DNA from: Deltaproteobacteria bacterium
GTDB taxonomy: Bacteria; Myxococcota_A; Polyangia; Haliangiales; Haliangiaceae
Assembly: GCA_013813945.1 (NCBI GenBank)
Contig: JACCQV010000095.1
Coordinates: 1 to 6,380, forward strand
DNA: 6,380 nucleotides
Direction: 5' to 3'
Shown: piece by piece, positions 1 to 6,380 of the stretch
Layout: each line of letters begins with the position of its first letter
Position numbering within the stretch: the stretch's first letter is position 1
The notes under the pieces: generated by a model
Database searches by the model: none
Seen by the model: only the letters and a program-made list of their open reading frames with translations
What the model was told of the DNA's origin: nothing
Position numbers and translations under genes: made by a program

Positions 1-55
1 CGGCGAGAAACTCGATCGAGCGCTGATAGACACGCAGCTTCTGGAACCTCAACAC
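1..55 (-). CDS. four-helix-bundle protein (S23/IVP-like), N-terminal fragment
   Basis: Partial gene that continues past the left edge of the window. Reading the minus strand from a GTG at 55-53 gives 18 residues, VLRFQKLRVYQRSIEFLA. From memory this resembles the conserved N-terminus of the small four-helix-bundle family (TIGR02436, related to the 23S rRNA intervening-sequence protein), which typically opens with a (L)xFxxLxVYQxAxE pattern in the first helix. The family is about 115-130 residues long, so some 100 residues would lie outside the window. The molecular function of these stand-alone proteins is not established. The start could be the GTG at 55-53 or the TTG at 52-50; no ATG and no clear Shine-Dalgarno is visible, and the frame stays open upstream to a stop near 127-125, so the start is uncertain. 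It lies downstream of the phosphatase gene on the same strand, separated by 111 bp holding a hexamer tract and a hairpin. Identification rests on one short stretch. Confidence 0.62.
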   Translation of the reverse strand, partial: MLRFQKLRVYQRSIEFLA

Positions 56-92
56 GACCGAGCTATCGGTTGCGTTCCCACGGGTTGCGTGG

Positions 93-140
93 GTCAACGT
101 CAACGTCCAAGGTGGCGTTGATGTTCAGGTTCACGTCAAC
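93..140 (-). repeat. degenerate hexanucleotide tandem tract, 8 units
   Basis: Read on the minus strand from 140 to 93 the sequence divides without gaps into eight hexamers: GTTGAC, GTGAAC, CTGAAC, ATCAAC, GCCACC, TTGGAC, GTTGAC, GTTGAC. Seven of eight end in AC and seven of eight have T at position 2. In the frame in phase with the hexamers this would read as an alternating hydrophobic/Asp-Asn dipeptide series. No gene of that frame can be supported because it only continues an antisense shadow of the phosphatase. The tract ends about 37 bp upstream of the four-helix-bundle start and overlaps the hairpin at 129-151. What it does is unknown; it could be a decayed microsatellite or a leader element. 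Confidence 0.55.
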
Positions 141-151
141 GCGACGTGAAC
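129..151 (-). terminator. perfect hairpin after the phosphatase gene, possible terminator
   Basis: A perfect inverted repeat has 9-bp arms (GTTCACGTC at 129-137 and its complement at 143-151) around a 5-nt loop. It begins 15 nt past the TAG stop of the minus-strand phosphatase gene, which is where an intrinsic terminator or a 3'-end-protecting stem would sit. No U-run follows on the minus strand, so it is not a canonical Rho-independent terminator. It also overlaps two units of the hexamer tract, so part of the symmetry may come from that repeat. Confidence 0.4.
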
Positions 152-166
152 TGAGCGGCATTGCGT

Positions 167-967
167 CTAGAACGCGCCGGTCAGTGCGATGCCACGGCCC
201 GCAGGCACGATCGCGATGTTGCTGTGCCTTCGCATCAACCTCGGGATCGTCAGCCCCGCGATGACGCCGACGGTCGCACCGGTGACGACATCCGTGAAGT
301 AGTGCTTGTCGCCGGCGATGCGGAGGTAGCCCGTGGCCGTCGCGAGGGTCAGCCCGACACCCCAGATCAGCGGCTCGGTGTTGCTGCCGCGCCAGCGGGC
401 CAGCAGGCCAGCGCTCGTGGTGACTCCGAACGCGAGCGCGCTGTGACCTGACCAGAACGAGAGGTTGTCGTCCTGATCCGGCGGCGGATTCTCGAAGTGG
501 ACGAACGGTCGCCGGCGAGCGAACGACCACTTCACCATCTGGGTCACGGCCTGGCTGATCGCGATGGTCTCGAAGATCGGAATCGTGTCGTCGATCAGCC
601 GTGCCCAGCCCGCATCCGGTGAGGACAGGCCGCTGAGCGCGGACATCCCGAGACCGAACAGCGGCGCCGCGACATAGCCGGTCAGGTGCGAGAACAGGCG
701 CGCATCCTCGACGTCGTTCCAGAGAACGGCGTCGCGGACGCTGACATCGATCCCCGGCGGCTGGCACCAGCGGCAGGAGTCGGCGGCCAGCGCGGGCTTG
801 AACAGGCTCTCCGATGCGACGAAGCCGAGGCCCAGGCCCGCAGACAGCGATAGATGAAACACGCGATTCCTGCCGTGCGGGCCCTCGTACCAGGCCTCGG
901 CGAAGGCCGGAGTGGTGCCGAGGCAGACCCCGAGCACCGTCAGCACAGCCAGTGCGGGTCGTCGCAT
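167..967 (-). CDS. exported PAP2-family phosphatase
   Basis: A 266-residue membrane-associated phosphatase of the PAP2 (type 2 phosphatidic acid phosphatase) superfamily. The three signature motifs are present in order: K-x6-RP at K146...R153-P154, SGH at 173-175, and R-x5-H-x3-D at R216...H222...D226, giving the catalytic His pair (H175, H222) and the phosphate-binding Lys/Arg residues. The chosen start (ATG 967-965) gives a clean signal peptide: MRR, a hydrophobic stretch, then an AFA cleavage site near residue 23. An upstream in-frame ATG at 1009 would put 14 arginine-rich residues before it and use up the divergent promoter region. Several hydrophobic segments follow (roughly residues 36-56, 97-114, 130-146, 175-190, 200-217, 225-240), so it is probably an integral inner-membrane protein with its active site facing the periplasm. 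A CRWC (CxxC) segment at 65-68 lies in the N-terminal part. The substrate could be undecaprenyl pyrophosphate, phosphatidic acid, phosphatidylglycerophosphate or a lipid A phosphate; the sequence does not decide this. It is divergent from the Hsp70 gene. Confidence 0.88.
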   Translation of the reverse strand: MRRPALAVLTVLGVCLGTTPAFAEAWYEGPHGRNRVFHLSLSAGLGLGFVASESLFKPALAADSCRWCQPPGIDVSVRDAVLWNDVEDARLFSHLTGYVAAPLFGLGMSALSGLSSPDAGWARLIDDTIPIFETIAISQAVTQMVKWSFARRRPFVHFENPPPDQDDNLSFWSGHSALAFGVTTSAGLLARWRGSNTEPLIWGVGLTLATATGYLRIAGDKHYFTDVVTGATVGVIAGLTIPRLMRRHSNIAIVPAGRGIALTGAF

Positions 968-974
968 TCGCTCT

Positions 975-980
975 ACCCTA
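975..980 (-). promoter_or_regulatory. TAGGGT -10-like hexamer 7 nt before the phosphatase ATG
   Basis: On the minus strand TAGGGT (980-975) fits a TANNNT -10 element and is followed by 7 nt and then the ATG at 967-965. Transcription starting at the usual distance would begin at or within a base or two of the start codon. The intervening AGAGCGA is too close and too weak to be a good Shine-Dalgarno. No good -35 is seen at 16-18 nt; the palindrome at 989-1003 covers that area. Confidence 0.4.
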
Positions 981-988
981 GCCGGCTG

Positions 989-1003
989 CCCGCGAATCGC
1001 GGG
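989..1003. promoter_or_regulatory. 15-bp palindrome in the divergent promoter region, candidate operator
   Basis: CCCGCGA-A-TCGCGGG is a perfect 7-bp inverted repeat around one base, placed in the 82-bp gap between the divergent phosphatase and Hsp70 genes. It lies 8 bp upstream of the phosphatase -10-like hexamer, over where its -35 would be, and about 35 bp upstream of the Hsp70 -10-like hexamer. A second, smaller palindrome (AGCCGGCT, 980-987) abuts it. The position suits a site for a dimeric regulator acting on one or both genes. There is no CIRCE element (the HrcA site of classical heat-shock operons) and no evident sigma-32 promoter here. Confidence 0.4.
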
Positions 1004-1037
1004 GGGCAAGAACGTGCAAATCTACGGCGCGTCCCGG

Positions 1038-1043
1038 TACAAT
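1038..1043 (+). promoter_or_regulatory. TACAAT -10 element 6 nt before the Hsp70 ATG
   Basis: TACAAT matches the sigma-70 -10 consensus TATAAT at five of six bases and stands out as A/T-rich in GC-rich surroundings. Only 6 nt separate it from the ATG at 1050, so the predicted transcription start coincides with the A of the start codon, implying a leaderless mRNA. The -35 region is weak (TGCAAA at 1015-1020 with a 17-bp spacer). No purine-rich Shine-Dalgarno lies in the 15 nt before the ATG. Confidence 0.5.
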
Positions 1044-1049
1044 TTATCG

Positions 1050-2678
1050 ATGTCCGTCGCGCTGGGGATCGATCTAGGCACGACCAACTCGGTCGCTGCG
1101 ATCGCCACACCGACCGGTGTCGAGTTCATCCTCGGCCCCCGCGGCGAGCGCGTGCATCCATCGGTGGTTGCGTTTCCGTCGAGTGGTGGCGTGGTCGTCG
1201 GCGCCGACGCCAAGCGCTACCGACTGACCGAGCCGCATCATGTGATCCACTCGGCGAAGCGCTTCATCGGGCAGAACATCCGCGCGCCGCTCGTGCAGCT
1301 CGCGATGACGGGTGTGCGGTACCGCGTCGAGGAAGGCCCGAACCAGCAGCCGATCGTCGTCGTGCGCGACCGCCGCATGACGATGCCCGAGATCTCGAGC
1401 AACGTGCTGTTGCACCTCAAGCGGTGCGCGGAGCGCCAGCTCGGCACGCCGATCAAGGATGCCGTCGTCACGGTGCCGGCGAACTTCACCGACGGCCAGC
1501 GTCAGGCAACCAAGGAGGCCGGACGCCTCGCGGGTCTCGACGTGATGCGGTTGATCAACGAGCCGACCGCGGCCGCGCTCGCGTACGGCTTCGGGCGCGA
1601 TCGGCAGCAGGTCATCTGCGTGTTCGACTTTGGCGGCGGCACGTTCGACGTCTCGATCCTTCGCCTCAATGGCGAGGTCTTCGAGGTGCTTGCATCGGAA
1701 GGTGACTTCTTTCTCGGCGGCGACGATCTGGACCGCGCGCTCGGCGAGGTGCTCGCGGCGGAGTGCAACCGGATCCTGGGCGTCGATCCACGCCCGCATG
1801 CGGCGTTGATGATGAAGCTGATGATGGGTGCCGAGGCCATCAAGATGCACCTCTCGGAGAATGACTCCGCCGAGGGCGAGATCGACGGGCTCGATCTGCC
1901 CGGAGCGAAGGGCAGCAAGTTGCCGTTCGCGATCACGCGCAAGCAGTTCGAGGACCTGATCTCGGGCTACGTCAATCGCACGTGCGAGGTCACCAAGCAG
2001 GTGCTGCTGACCGCGGGGATCGACGCGAGGTCGGTCTCCGAGATCCTGTGCGTCGGCGGCTCGACGCGGATCCCGCTCGTGCGGCAGCGGCTCGCCGAGG
2101 TGTTCCGCAAGGCGCCGAACACCACGATCAACCCCGACGAGGTGGTCTCGCAGGGAGCCGCGATCCAGGCAGGCAGTCTCGTCGGTAACCTGTCGTCCGG
2201 GACGGGCATGGGCGCGCGCGATGCCGTCGCGACCGCCGCGCACTCCACGCTTGGCGGTGGCGGCAACGTCGTGCTGCCGGACCAGCAGGCGAAGCGGCCG
2301 ATCCTGATGGACGTCAACCCGGCGACGCTGGCGATCCATACGGCCGGCGGGTTCACGGAGCGCCTGCTCGAGAAGAACGCGCCGATCCCGATCGAGCGCT
2401 CGCGCGTGTTCACGACGTCGCGCGACAACCAGACGCGCGTCGAGATCGACTGCTGCCGCGGCGAGAACCGGCGCTACACCGAGAACGAGCCGCTCGGAAC
2501 CCTGGTCCTCGATGACCTGCCTGGGGGGAAGCGCGGCGAGCTCAAGATCGAGGTCTCGTTTCGCGTCGACGCCGATGGAATCCTTCACGTGCGCGCGACC
2601 GATCAGACCACCGGCGTCAAGCAGGAGGCACATCTCCAGGTCCTCGGCGCGCCGTCTGCGCTGGACATGCCAGGATGA
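1050..2678 (+). CDS. DnaK-like Hsp70 chaperone lacking the C-terminal lid
   Basis: A 542-residue Hsp70-family ATPase chaperone. The nucleotide-binding domain (about 1-380) is intact: GIDLGTTNS phosphate-1 loop at 6-14, catalytic-type K70 in SAKRFIG, VPANF with P143 and R151 matching the allosteric Pro/Arg of DnaK, NEPTAAALAYG at 170-180, phosphate-2 DFGGGTFD with T198, and CVGGSTRIP at 334-342. The beta-sandwich substrate-binding domain follows (about 420-532, ending in ADGILHVRATD). The protein then stops ten residues later, so the ~100-residue alpha-helical lid of DnaK (about 610-640 residues in total) is missing. Between the domains is an extra ~30-residue Gly/Ala-rich stretch, and the usual DVLLLDVTP linker is replaced by RPILMDVNP. 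The start is the ATG at 1050, which places MSVALGIDLG like other family members; a start at 912 would add 46 residues that overlap the phosphatase gene antisense. No GrpE or ClpB is near. It is cotranscribed with a J protein. This looks like an accessory, not the housekeeping, DnaK. Confidence 0.93.
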   Translation: MSVALGIDLGTTNSVAAIATPTGVEFILGPRGERVHPSVVAFPSSGGVVVGADAKRYRLTEPHHVIHSAKRFIGQNIRAPLVQLAMTGVRYRVEEGPNQQPIVVVRDRRMTMPEISSNVLLHLKRCAERQLGTPIKDAVVTVPANFTDGQRQATKEAGRLAGLDVMRLINEPTAAALAYGFGRDRQQVICVFDFGGGTFDVSILRLNGEVFEVLASEGDFFLGGDDLDRALGEVLAAECNRILGVDPRPHAALMMKLMMGAEAIKMHLSENDSAEGEIDGLDLPGAKGSKLPFAITRKQFEDLISGYVNRTCEVTKQVLLTAGIDARSVSEILCVGGSTRIPLVRQRLAEVFRKAPNTTINPDEVVSQGAAIQAGSLVGNLSSGTGMGARDAVATAAHSTLGGGGNVVLPDQQAKRPILMDVNPATLAIHTAGGFTERLLEKNAPIPIERSRVFTTSRDNQTRVEIDCCRGENRRYTENEPLGTLVLDDLPGGKRGELKIEVSFRVDADGILHVRATDQTTGVKQEAHLQVLGAPSALDMPG

Positions 2679-3202
2679 GCGCACGCGTCGACGTCCTGTT
2701 GTGGGCGCAGCGAGTTCTGGCGATGACCGGCGCACCTCCGCATCAGCTCCTCGGCCTCAAGGCCGATGCGACGCTGGAAGCAGCGCAAGAAGCATTCCAC
2801 AAGATCGCGCGAACGTCGCATCCGGACATTCATCGATCCGGGCTGACTCCCGAGGACCTCGAGACGGTGACGCTCGCGTACGCGCGATGTGCGGGCGCGT
2901 ACCAGGAGTACCGGTCGAAGCGGATCCAGACCACCCGGTTGCAGCCGATCAAGGAACCACTGGACAGCGGCGCGCCCGCCAGACCATCGGGCCCGATCGG
3001 GGCCCAGCCCGGTGCGGGGGCCTCGGGCCAGATGAACGGCAAGGCGTTGATCTATTACCGCAAGGCCGAGATCGCGCTACGCCGCGGTGATCTCAAGGGC
3101 GCCATGCTCCAGATCAAGATGGCGATCGCCGGGGATCCCCAGTCGACGTTCCTCCGGACCGCGCTGGTCGAGATCGAAGCCGAGCTCGCGCAAAACACCT
3201 AG
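2675..3202 (+). CDS. J-domain co-chaperone with TPR-like C-terminal region
   Basis: A 175-residue protein that probably acts as the J-protein partner of the preceding Hsp70, stimulating its ATP hydrolysis and delivering clients. The J domain occupies about residues 20-84: HQLLGL entry, helix II LEAAQEAFHKIA, the invariant HPD tripeptide at 49-51, helix III around TLAYARCAGAYQEY and a basic tail RSKR. A Pro/Gly/Ala-rich linker (about 95-118) follows. The C-terminal part (120-172) has a TPR-like helix pair, with YYRKAEIALRRGDLKGAMLQIKMAIAGDP fitting the spacing of one TPR repeat. There is no Gly/Phe region, zinc-finger domain or DnaJ C-terminal domain, so it is a class III (type C) J protein. 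Its ATG at 2675 overlaps the Hsp70 TGA as ATGA, a layout typical of translational coupling and matched production of both proteins. The TPR-like half may bind the Hsp70 or select clients; that is inference. Confidence 0.85.
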   Translation: MSARVDVLLWAQRVLAMTGAPPHQLLGLKADATLEAAQEAFHKIARTSHPDIHRSGLTPEDLETVTLAYARCAGAYQEYRSKRIQTTRLQPIKEPLDSGAPARPSGPIGAQPGAGASGQMNGKALIYYRKAEIALRRGDLKGAMLQIKMAIAGDPQSTFLRTALVEIEAELAQNT

Positions 3203-3221
3203 GCTGTTCCCGGTCGTGGGT

Positions 3222-3257
3222 GTGCAACCCCTTGCACTTCCTTGGACGCGAGCGTCC
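3222..3257. promoter_or_regulatory. two neighbouring small palindromes upstream of the KAS III gene
   Basis: The 95-bp gap after the J-protein gene contains two perfect inverted repeats: GTGCAA-CCCC-TTGCAC at 3222-3237 and GGACGC-GA-GCGTCC at 3244-3257. They start about 20 bp past the J-protein stop and end about 40 bp before the chosen KAS III start. Neither is followed by a T-run, so intrinsic termination is unlikely. A pair of dimeric regulator sites, or RNA stems at the 3' end of the chaperone mRNA, are both possible. Six-base arms with short spacers can arise by chance, so support is modest. Confidence 0.3.
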
Positions 3258-3297
3258 GGTGGACAGAGTGGCGACCTTGTGGCTAGCTCCGCGGGCT

Positions 3298-4437
3298 ATG
3301 TCCGCGCGGACGACCACCGGCACTTCGATCACCGGCCACGGTGTGTGGCACCCCGCCAACGTTCTCGAGAACTCCGAGCTCTGCGCGGCGTTCAACGAGT
3401 TCGTGCGGCGCGACAATGCTCGCAACGCCGACGCGATAGCAGCAGGCACCCACGAGCCGCTCAAGGAGTCGACGCCCGAGTTCGTCGTCAAGGCGTCGGG
3501 GATCCTGAGGCGCTACGTCGAGGACAAGACCGGTCTCGTCGATCCCGAACGGATGTGTCCCAACATCAGAGACCGACCGGAGACCGAGCTCAGTATCCAG
3601 GCGGAGTACGCCGTCAACGCCGCCAAGGTCGCACTCGAGCGCGCCGGCCGCGTCGGCGAGGAAGTCGATCTCGTCGTACTGGGTTGCTCGAACCTGCAGC
3701 GTCTCTATCCAGCGCTCGCGATCGAGGTCCAGGACGCGATCGGTGCGCGCGGCTACGCGTTCGACATCTCGCTCGGTTGCTCGGCTGCGACCGGGGCCAC
3801 GCAGCTCGCCTCACAGGCCGTCCGCCTCGGTCAGGCGAAGTGCGCTCTCGTCGTCGTCCCCGAGCTGACCACCGGCCACATGAACTGGCGCGAGCGCGAC
3901 AGCCACTTCATCTTCGGCGATGCCTCGGTCGCGCTGGTGGTCGAGCCTGCCGCGACCGCGAAGGCGAGTTCGTGGGAGATCCTCTCGACACAGATGGCGT
4001 CGAAGTGGTCGGCGACCACGATTCGCAACAACCGCGGCTATCTCGACCGCTGCGACCCGGACACCGAGCGCGACGAGGTGTCCAAGCTGTTCCATCAGCA
4101 GGGCCGCCGCGTGTTCAAGGAAGTTGTCCCGATGGCGGAGAAGTTCATCAAGGATCACCTCGCGGCGCACGACCTCCAGCCGGCACAGGTGACCCGCTAC
4201 TGGCTGCACCAGGCGAACCAGGCCATGAACGAGCTGATCGCGAAGCGCGTGCTCGGTCGGGCGGCAACCCGCAGCGAGGCTCCGATCATCCTCGACGAGT
4301 TCGGCAACACGGCCTCCGCCGGCTCGCTGATCGCGTTCTCGCGGCACAACGAAGAGCTGGCCGCGGGCAGCTACGGGATGATGGCGTCGTTCGGCGCTGG
4401 CTACTCGCTCGGATCGCTGCTTCTCCAGCGCCAGTAG
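3298..4437 (+). CDS. beta-ketoacyl-ACP synthase III, long PA3286-like type
   Basis: A 379-residue thiolase-fold condensing enzyme of the KAS III (FabH) family. The catalytic triad is complete: C161 in SLGCSAATG, H304 in WLHQAN and N337 in GNTASAG; the C-terminal glycine loop SFGAGYSLGS is at 364-373. E. coli FabH has 317 residues. The extra length here is an insertion in the N-terminal half (about 30-100, with FNEFVRRDNARNADAIAAG and a KASGI-RRYV segment), and SNLQRLYPALAIEVQ and RERDSHFIFGDAS follow. From memory this closely matches Pseudomonas aeruginosa PA3286, which condenses octanoyl-CoA from beta-oxidation with malonyl-ACP to give beta-ketodecanoyl-ACP and so starts fatty acid synthesis past the acetyl-CoA step. 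Cytoplasmic. The start at ATG 3298 gives the family-like opening TSITGHGVWHPANV; an in-frame ATG at 3220 would add 26 unrelated residues. No clear Shine-Dalgarno is seen. No acyl carrier protein or other fatty acid genes are adjacent, so the substrate is inferred from subfamily resemblance only. Confidence 0.9.
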   Translation: MSARTTTGTSITGHGVWHPANVLENSELCAAFNEFVRRDNARNADAIAAGTHEPLKESTPEFVVKASGILRRYVEDKTGLVDPERMCPNIRDRPETELSIQAEYAVNAAKVALERAGRVGEEVDLVVLGCSNLQRLYPALAIEVQDAIGARGYAFDISLGCSAATGATQLASQAVRLGQAKCALVVVPELTTGHMNWRERDSHFIFGDASVALVVEPAATAKASSWEILSTQMASKWSATTIRNNRGYLDRCDPDTERDEVSKLFHQQGRRVFKEVVPMAEKFIKDHLAAHDLQPAQVTRYWLHQANQAMNELIAKRVLGRAATRSEAPIILDEFGNTASAGSLIAFSRHNEELAAGSYGMMASFGAGYSLGSLLLQRQ

Positions 4438-4482
4438 CCGCTGTCAGTTCGCGGCCGGCCCGGCAACGAGCGGTTGGTTCTA

Positions 4483-4497
4483 GTCCAAAAATCGGAC
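4483..4497. promoter_or_regulatory. short dyad GTCC-N7-GGAC upstream of recQ
   Basis: GTCC (4483-4486) and GGAC (4494-4497) form a small dyad around an A-rich centre, one of the few A/T-rich spots in the window. TCGGAC occurs at 4492-4497 and again at 4521-4526, nearer the promoter. It sits about 50 bp before the RecQ start, where an operator would be plausible. It matches neither the Escherichia nor the alphaproteobacterial LexA box, so SOS control cannot be claimed. Four-base arms are weak evidence. Confidence 0.2.
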
Positions 4498-4534
4498 GCA
4501 ATCTCGCGGGCTTCGTGATGTCGGACCCGTCTGG

Positions 4535-4540
4535 TAGGGT
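4535..4540 (+). promoter_or_regulatory. TAGGGT -10-like hexamer 8 nt before the recQ ATG
   Basis: TAGGGT (4535-4540) is identical to the hexamer in front of the phosphatase gene and lies 8 nt before the ATG at 4549. As a -10 element it would place the transcription start at or just before the start codon. The same AGGG could instead be read as a weak Shine-Dalgarno about 10 nt from the ATG, so the two readings compete. No convincing -35 is seen (TTCGTG at 4512-4517). Confidence 0.35.
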
Positions 4541-4548
4541 CTGCTCCG

Positions 4549-6380
<1,832 letters not shown>

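Noticed and set aside
63..767. 234-codon minus-strand frame overlapping the phosphatase and continuing through the hexamer tract
   Set aside because: Most of it is an out-of-frame reading of the phosphatase gene. Its tail reads as a VD/VN dipeptide series only because the hexamers are in phase; no start or ribosome site supports a separate gene.
912..1049. N-terminal extension of the Hsp70 frame from an upstream ATG
   Set aside because: The 46 extra residues overlap the phosphatase signal-peptide region antisense and lie before the normal family N-terminus; TACAAT just before the ATG at 1050 also argues for the shorter form.
968..1049. CIRCE element or sigma-32 heat-shock promoter before the Hsp70
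   Set aside because: No TTAGCACTC-N9-GAGTGCTAA-like repeat and no CTTGAA/CCCCAT-type boxes are present in the 82-bp gap.
1568..1577. CGCGGCCGCG palindrome inside the Hsp70 gene
   Set aside because: It encodes part of the conserved NEPTAAALAYG motif, so the symmetry follows from protein conservation and GC-rich codons.
1074..2735. 553-codon open frame on the minus strand opposite the Hsp70 gene
   Set aside because: The plus strand encodes a full set of Hsp70 motifs. The antisense product is Arg/His/Asp-rich low-complexity sequence with no recognisable motif, as expected opposite a GC-rich gene.
4437..4455. GCCGC/GCGGC stem just after the KAS III stop as a terminator
   Set aside because: Only 5 bp of stem, a 9-nt loop and no T-run; it is at background level for this base composition.

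Overview
The window is GC-rich, dense chromosomal DNA with long antisense open frames in every gene, strong G/C preference at third codon positions and no phage, transposon, CRISPR or RNA-gene signature. The gene families fit a large-genome, high-GC bacterium. The best guess is a myxobacterium or relative (Myxococcota, formerly Deltaproteobacteria). The hints are an exported PAP2 protein with a CxxC segment, an accessory Hsp70 paired with a J/TPR protein, a PA3286-type KAS III and a four-helix-bundle gene. This assignment is inference; no marker gene is present.

Layout. Two genes are on the minus strand at the left: the first ~18 codons of a four-helix-bundle (S23/IVP-like) protein (1-55, running off the left edge) and, upstream of it, an exported PAP2-family phosphatase (167-967). 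Between them lie an 8-unit degenerate hexamer tract (93-140) and a perfect 9-bp hairpin (129-151). An 82-bp divergent promoter region (968-1049) with a 15-bp palindrome separates the phosphatase from a plus-strand pair: a DnaK-like Hsp70 without the C-terminal helical lid (1050-2678) and, overlapping by ATGA, a J-domain protein with a TPR-like C-terminal hairpin (2675-3202). After a 95-bp gap with two small palindromes comes a FabH-like ketoacyl-ACP synthase III of the long, PA3286 type (3298-4437). After a further 111 bp comes a RecQ helicase (4549 to beyond 6380) that runs off the right edge.

How the genes work together. Only the Hsp70/J pair is clearly a functional unit: the J protein should stimulate ATP hydrolysis by this Hsp70 and its TPR-like tail may supply client or location specificity. 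The phosphatase (envelope lipid or undecaprenyl-phosphate metabolism), the KAS III (fatty acid initiation from medium-chain acyl-CoA) and RecQ (recombination/repair) look like independent transcription units.

The most interesting observations are: (a) three of the start codons lie 6-8 nt behind a TANNNT -10-like hexamer with no clear Shine-Dalgarno, suggesting leaderless mRNAs; (b) the lidless Hsp70 with an enlarged, altered interdomain linker and a dedicated J/TPR partner; (c) the hexamer tract in front of the four-helix-bundle gene; (d) a perfect 20-bp GC palindrome inside an unusual interdomain region of RecQ. I found no convincing new defence or mobile system.
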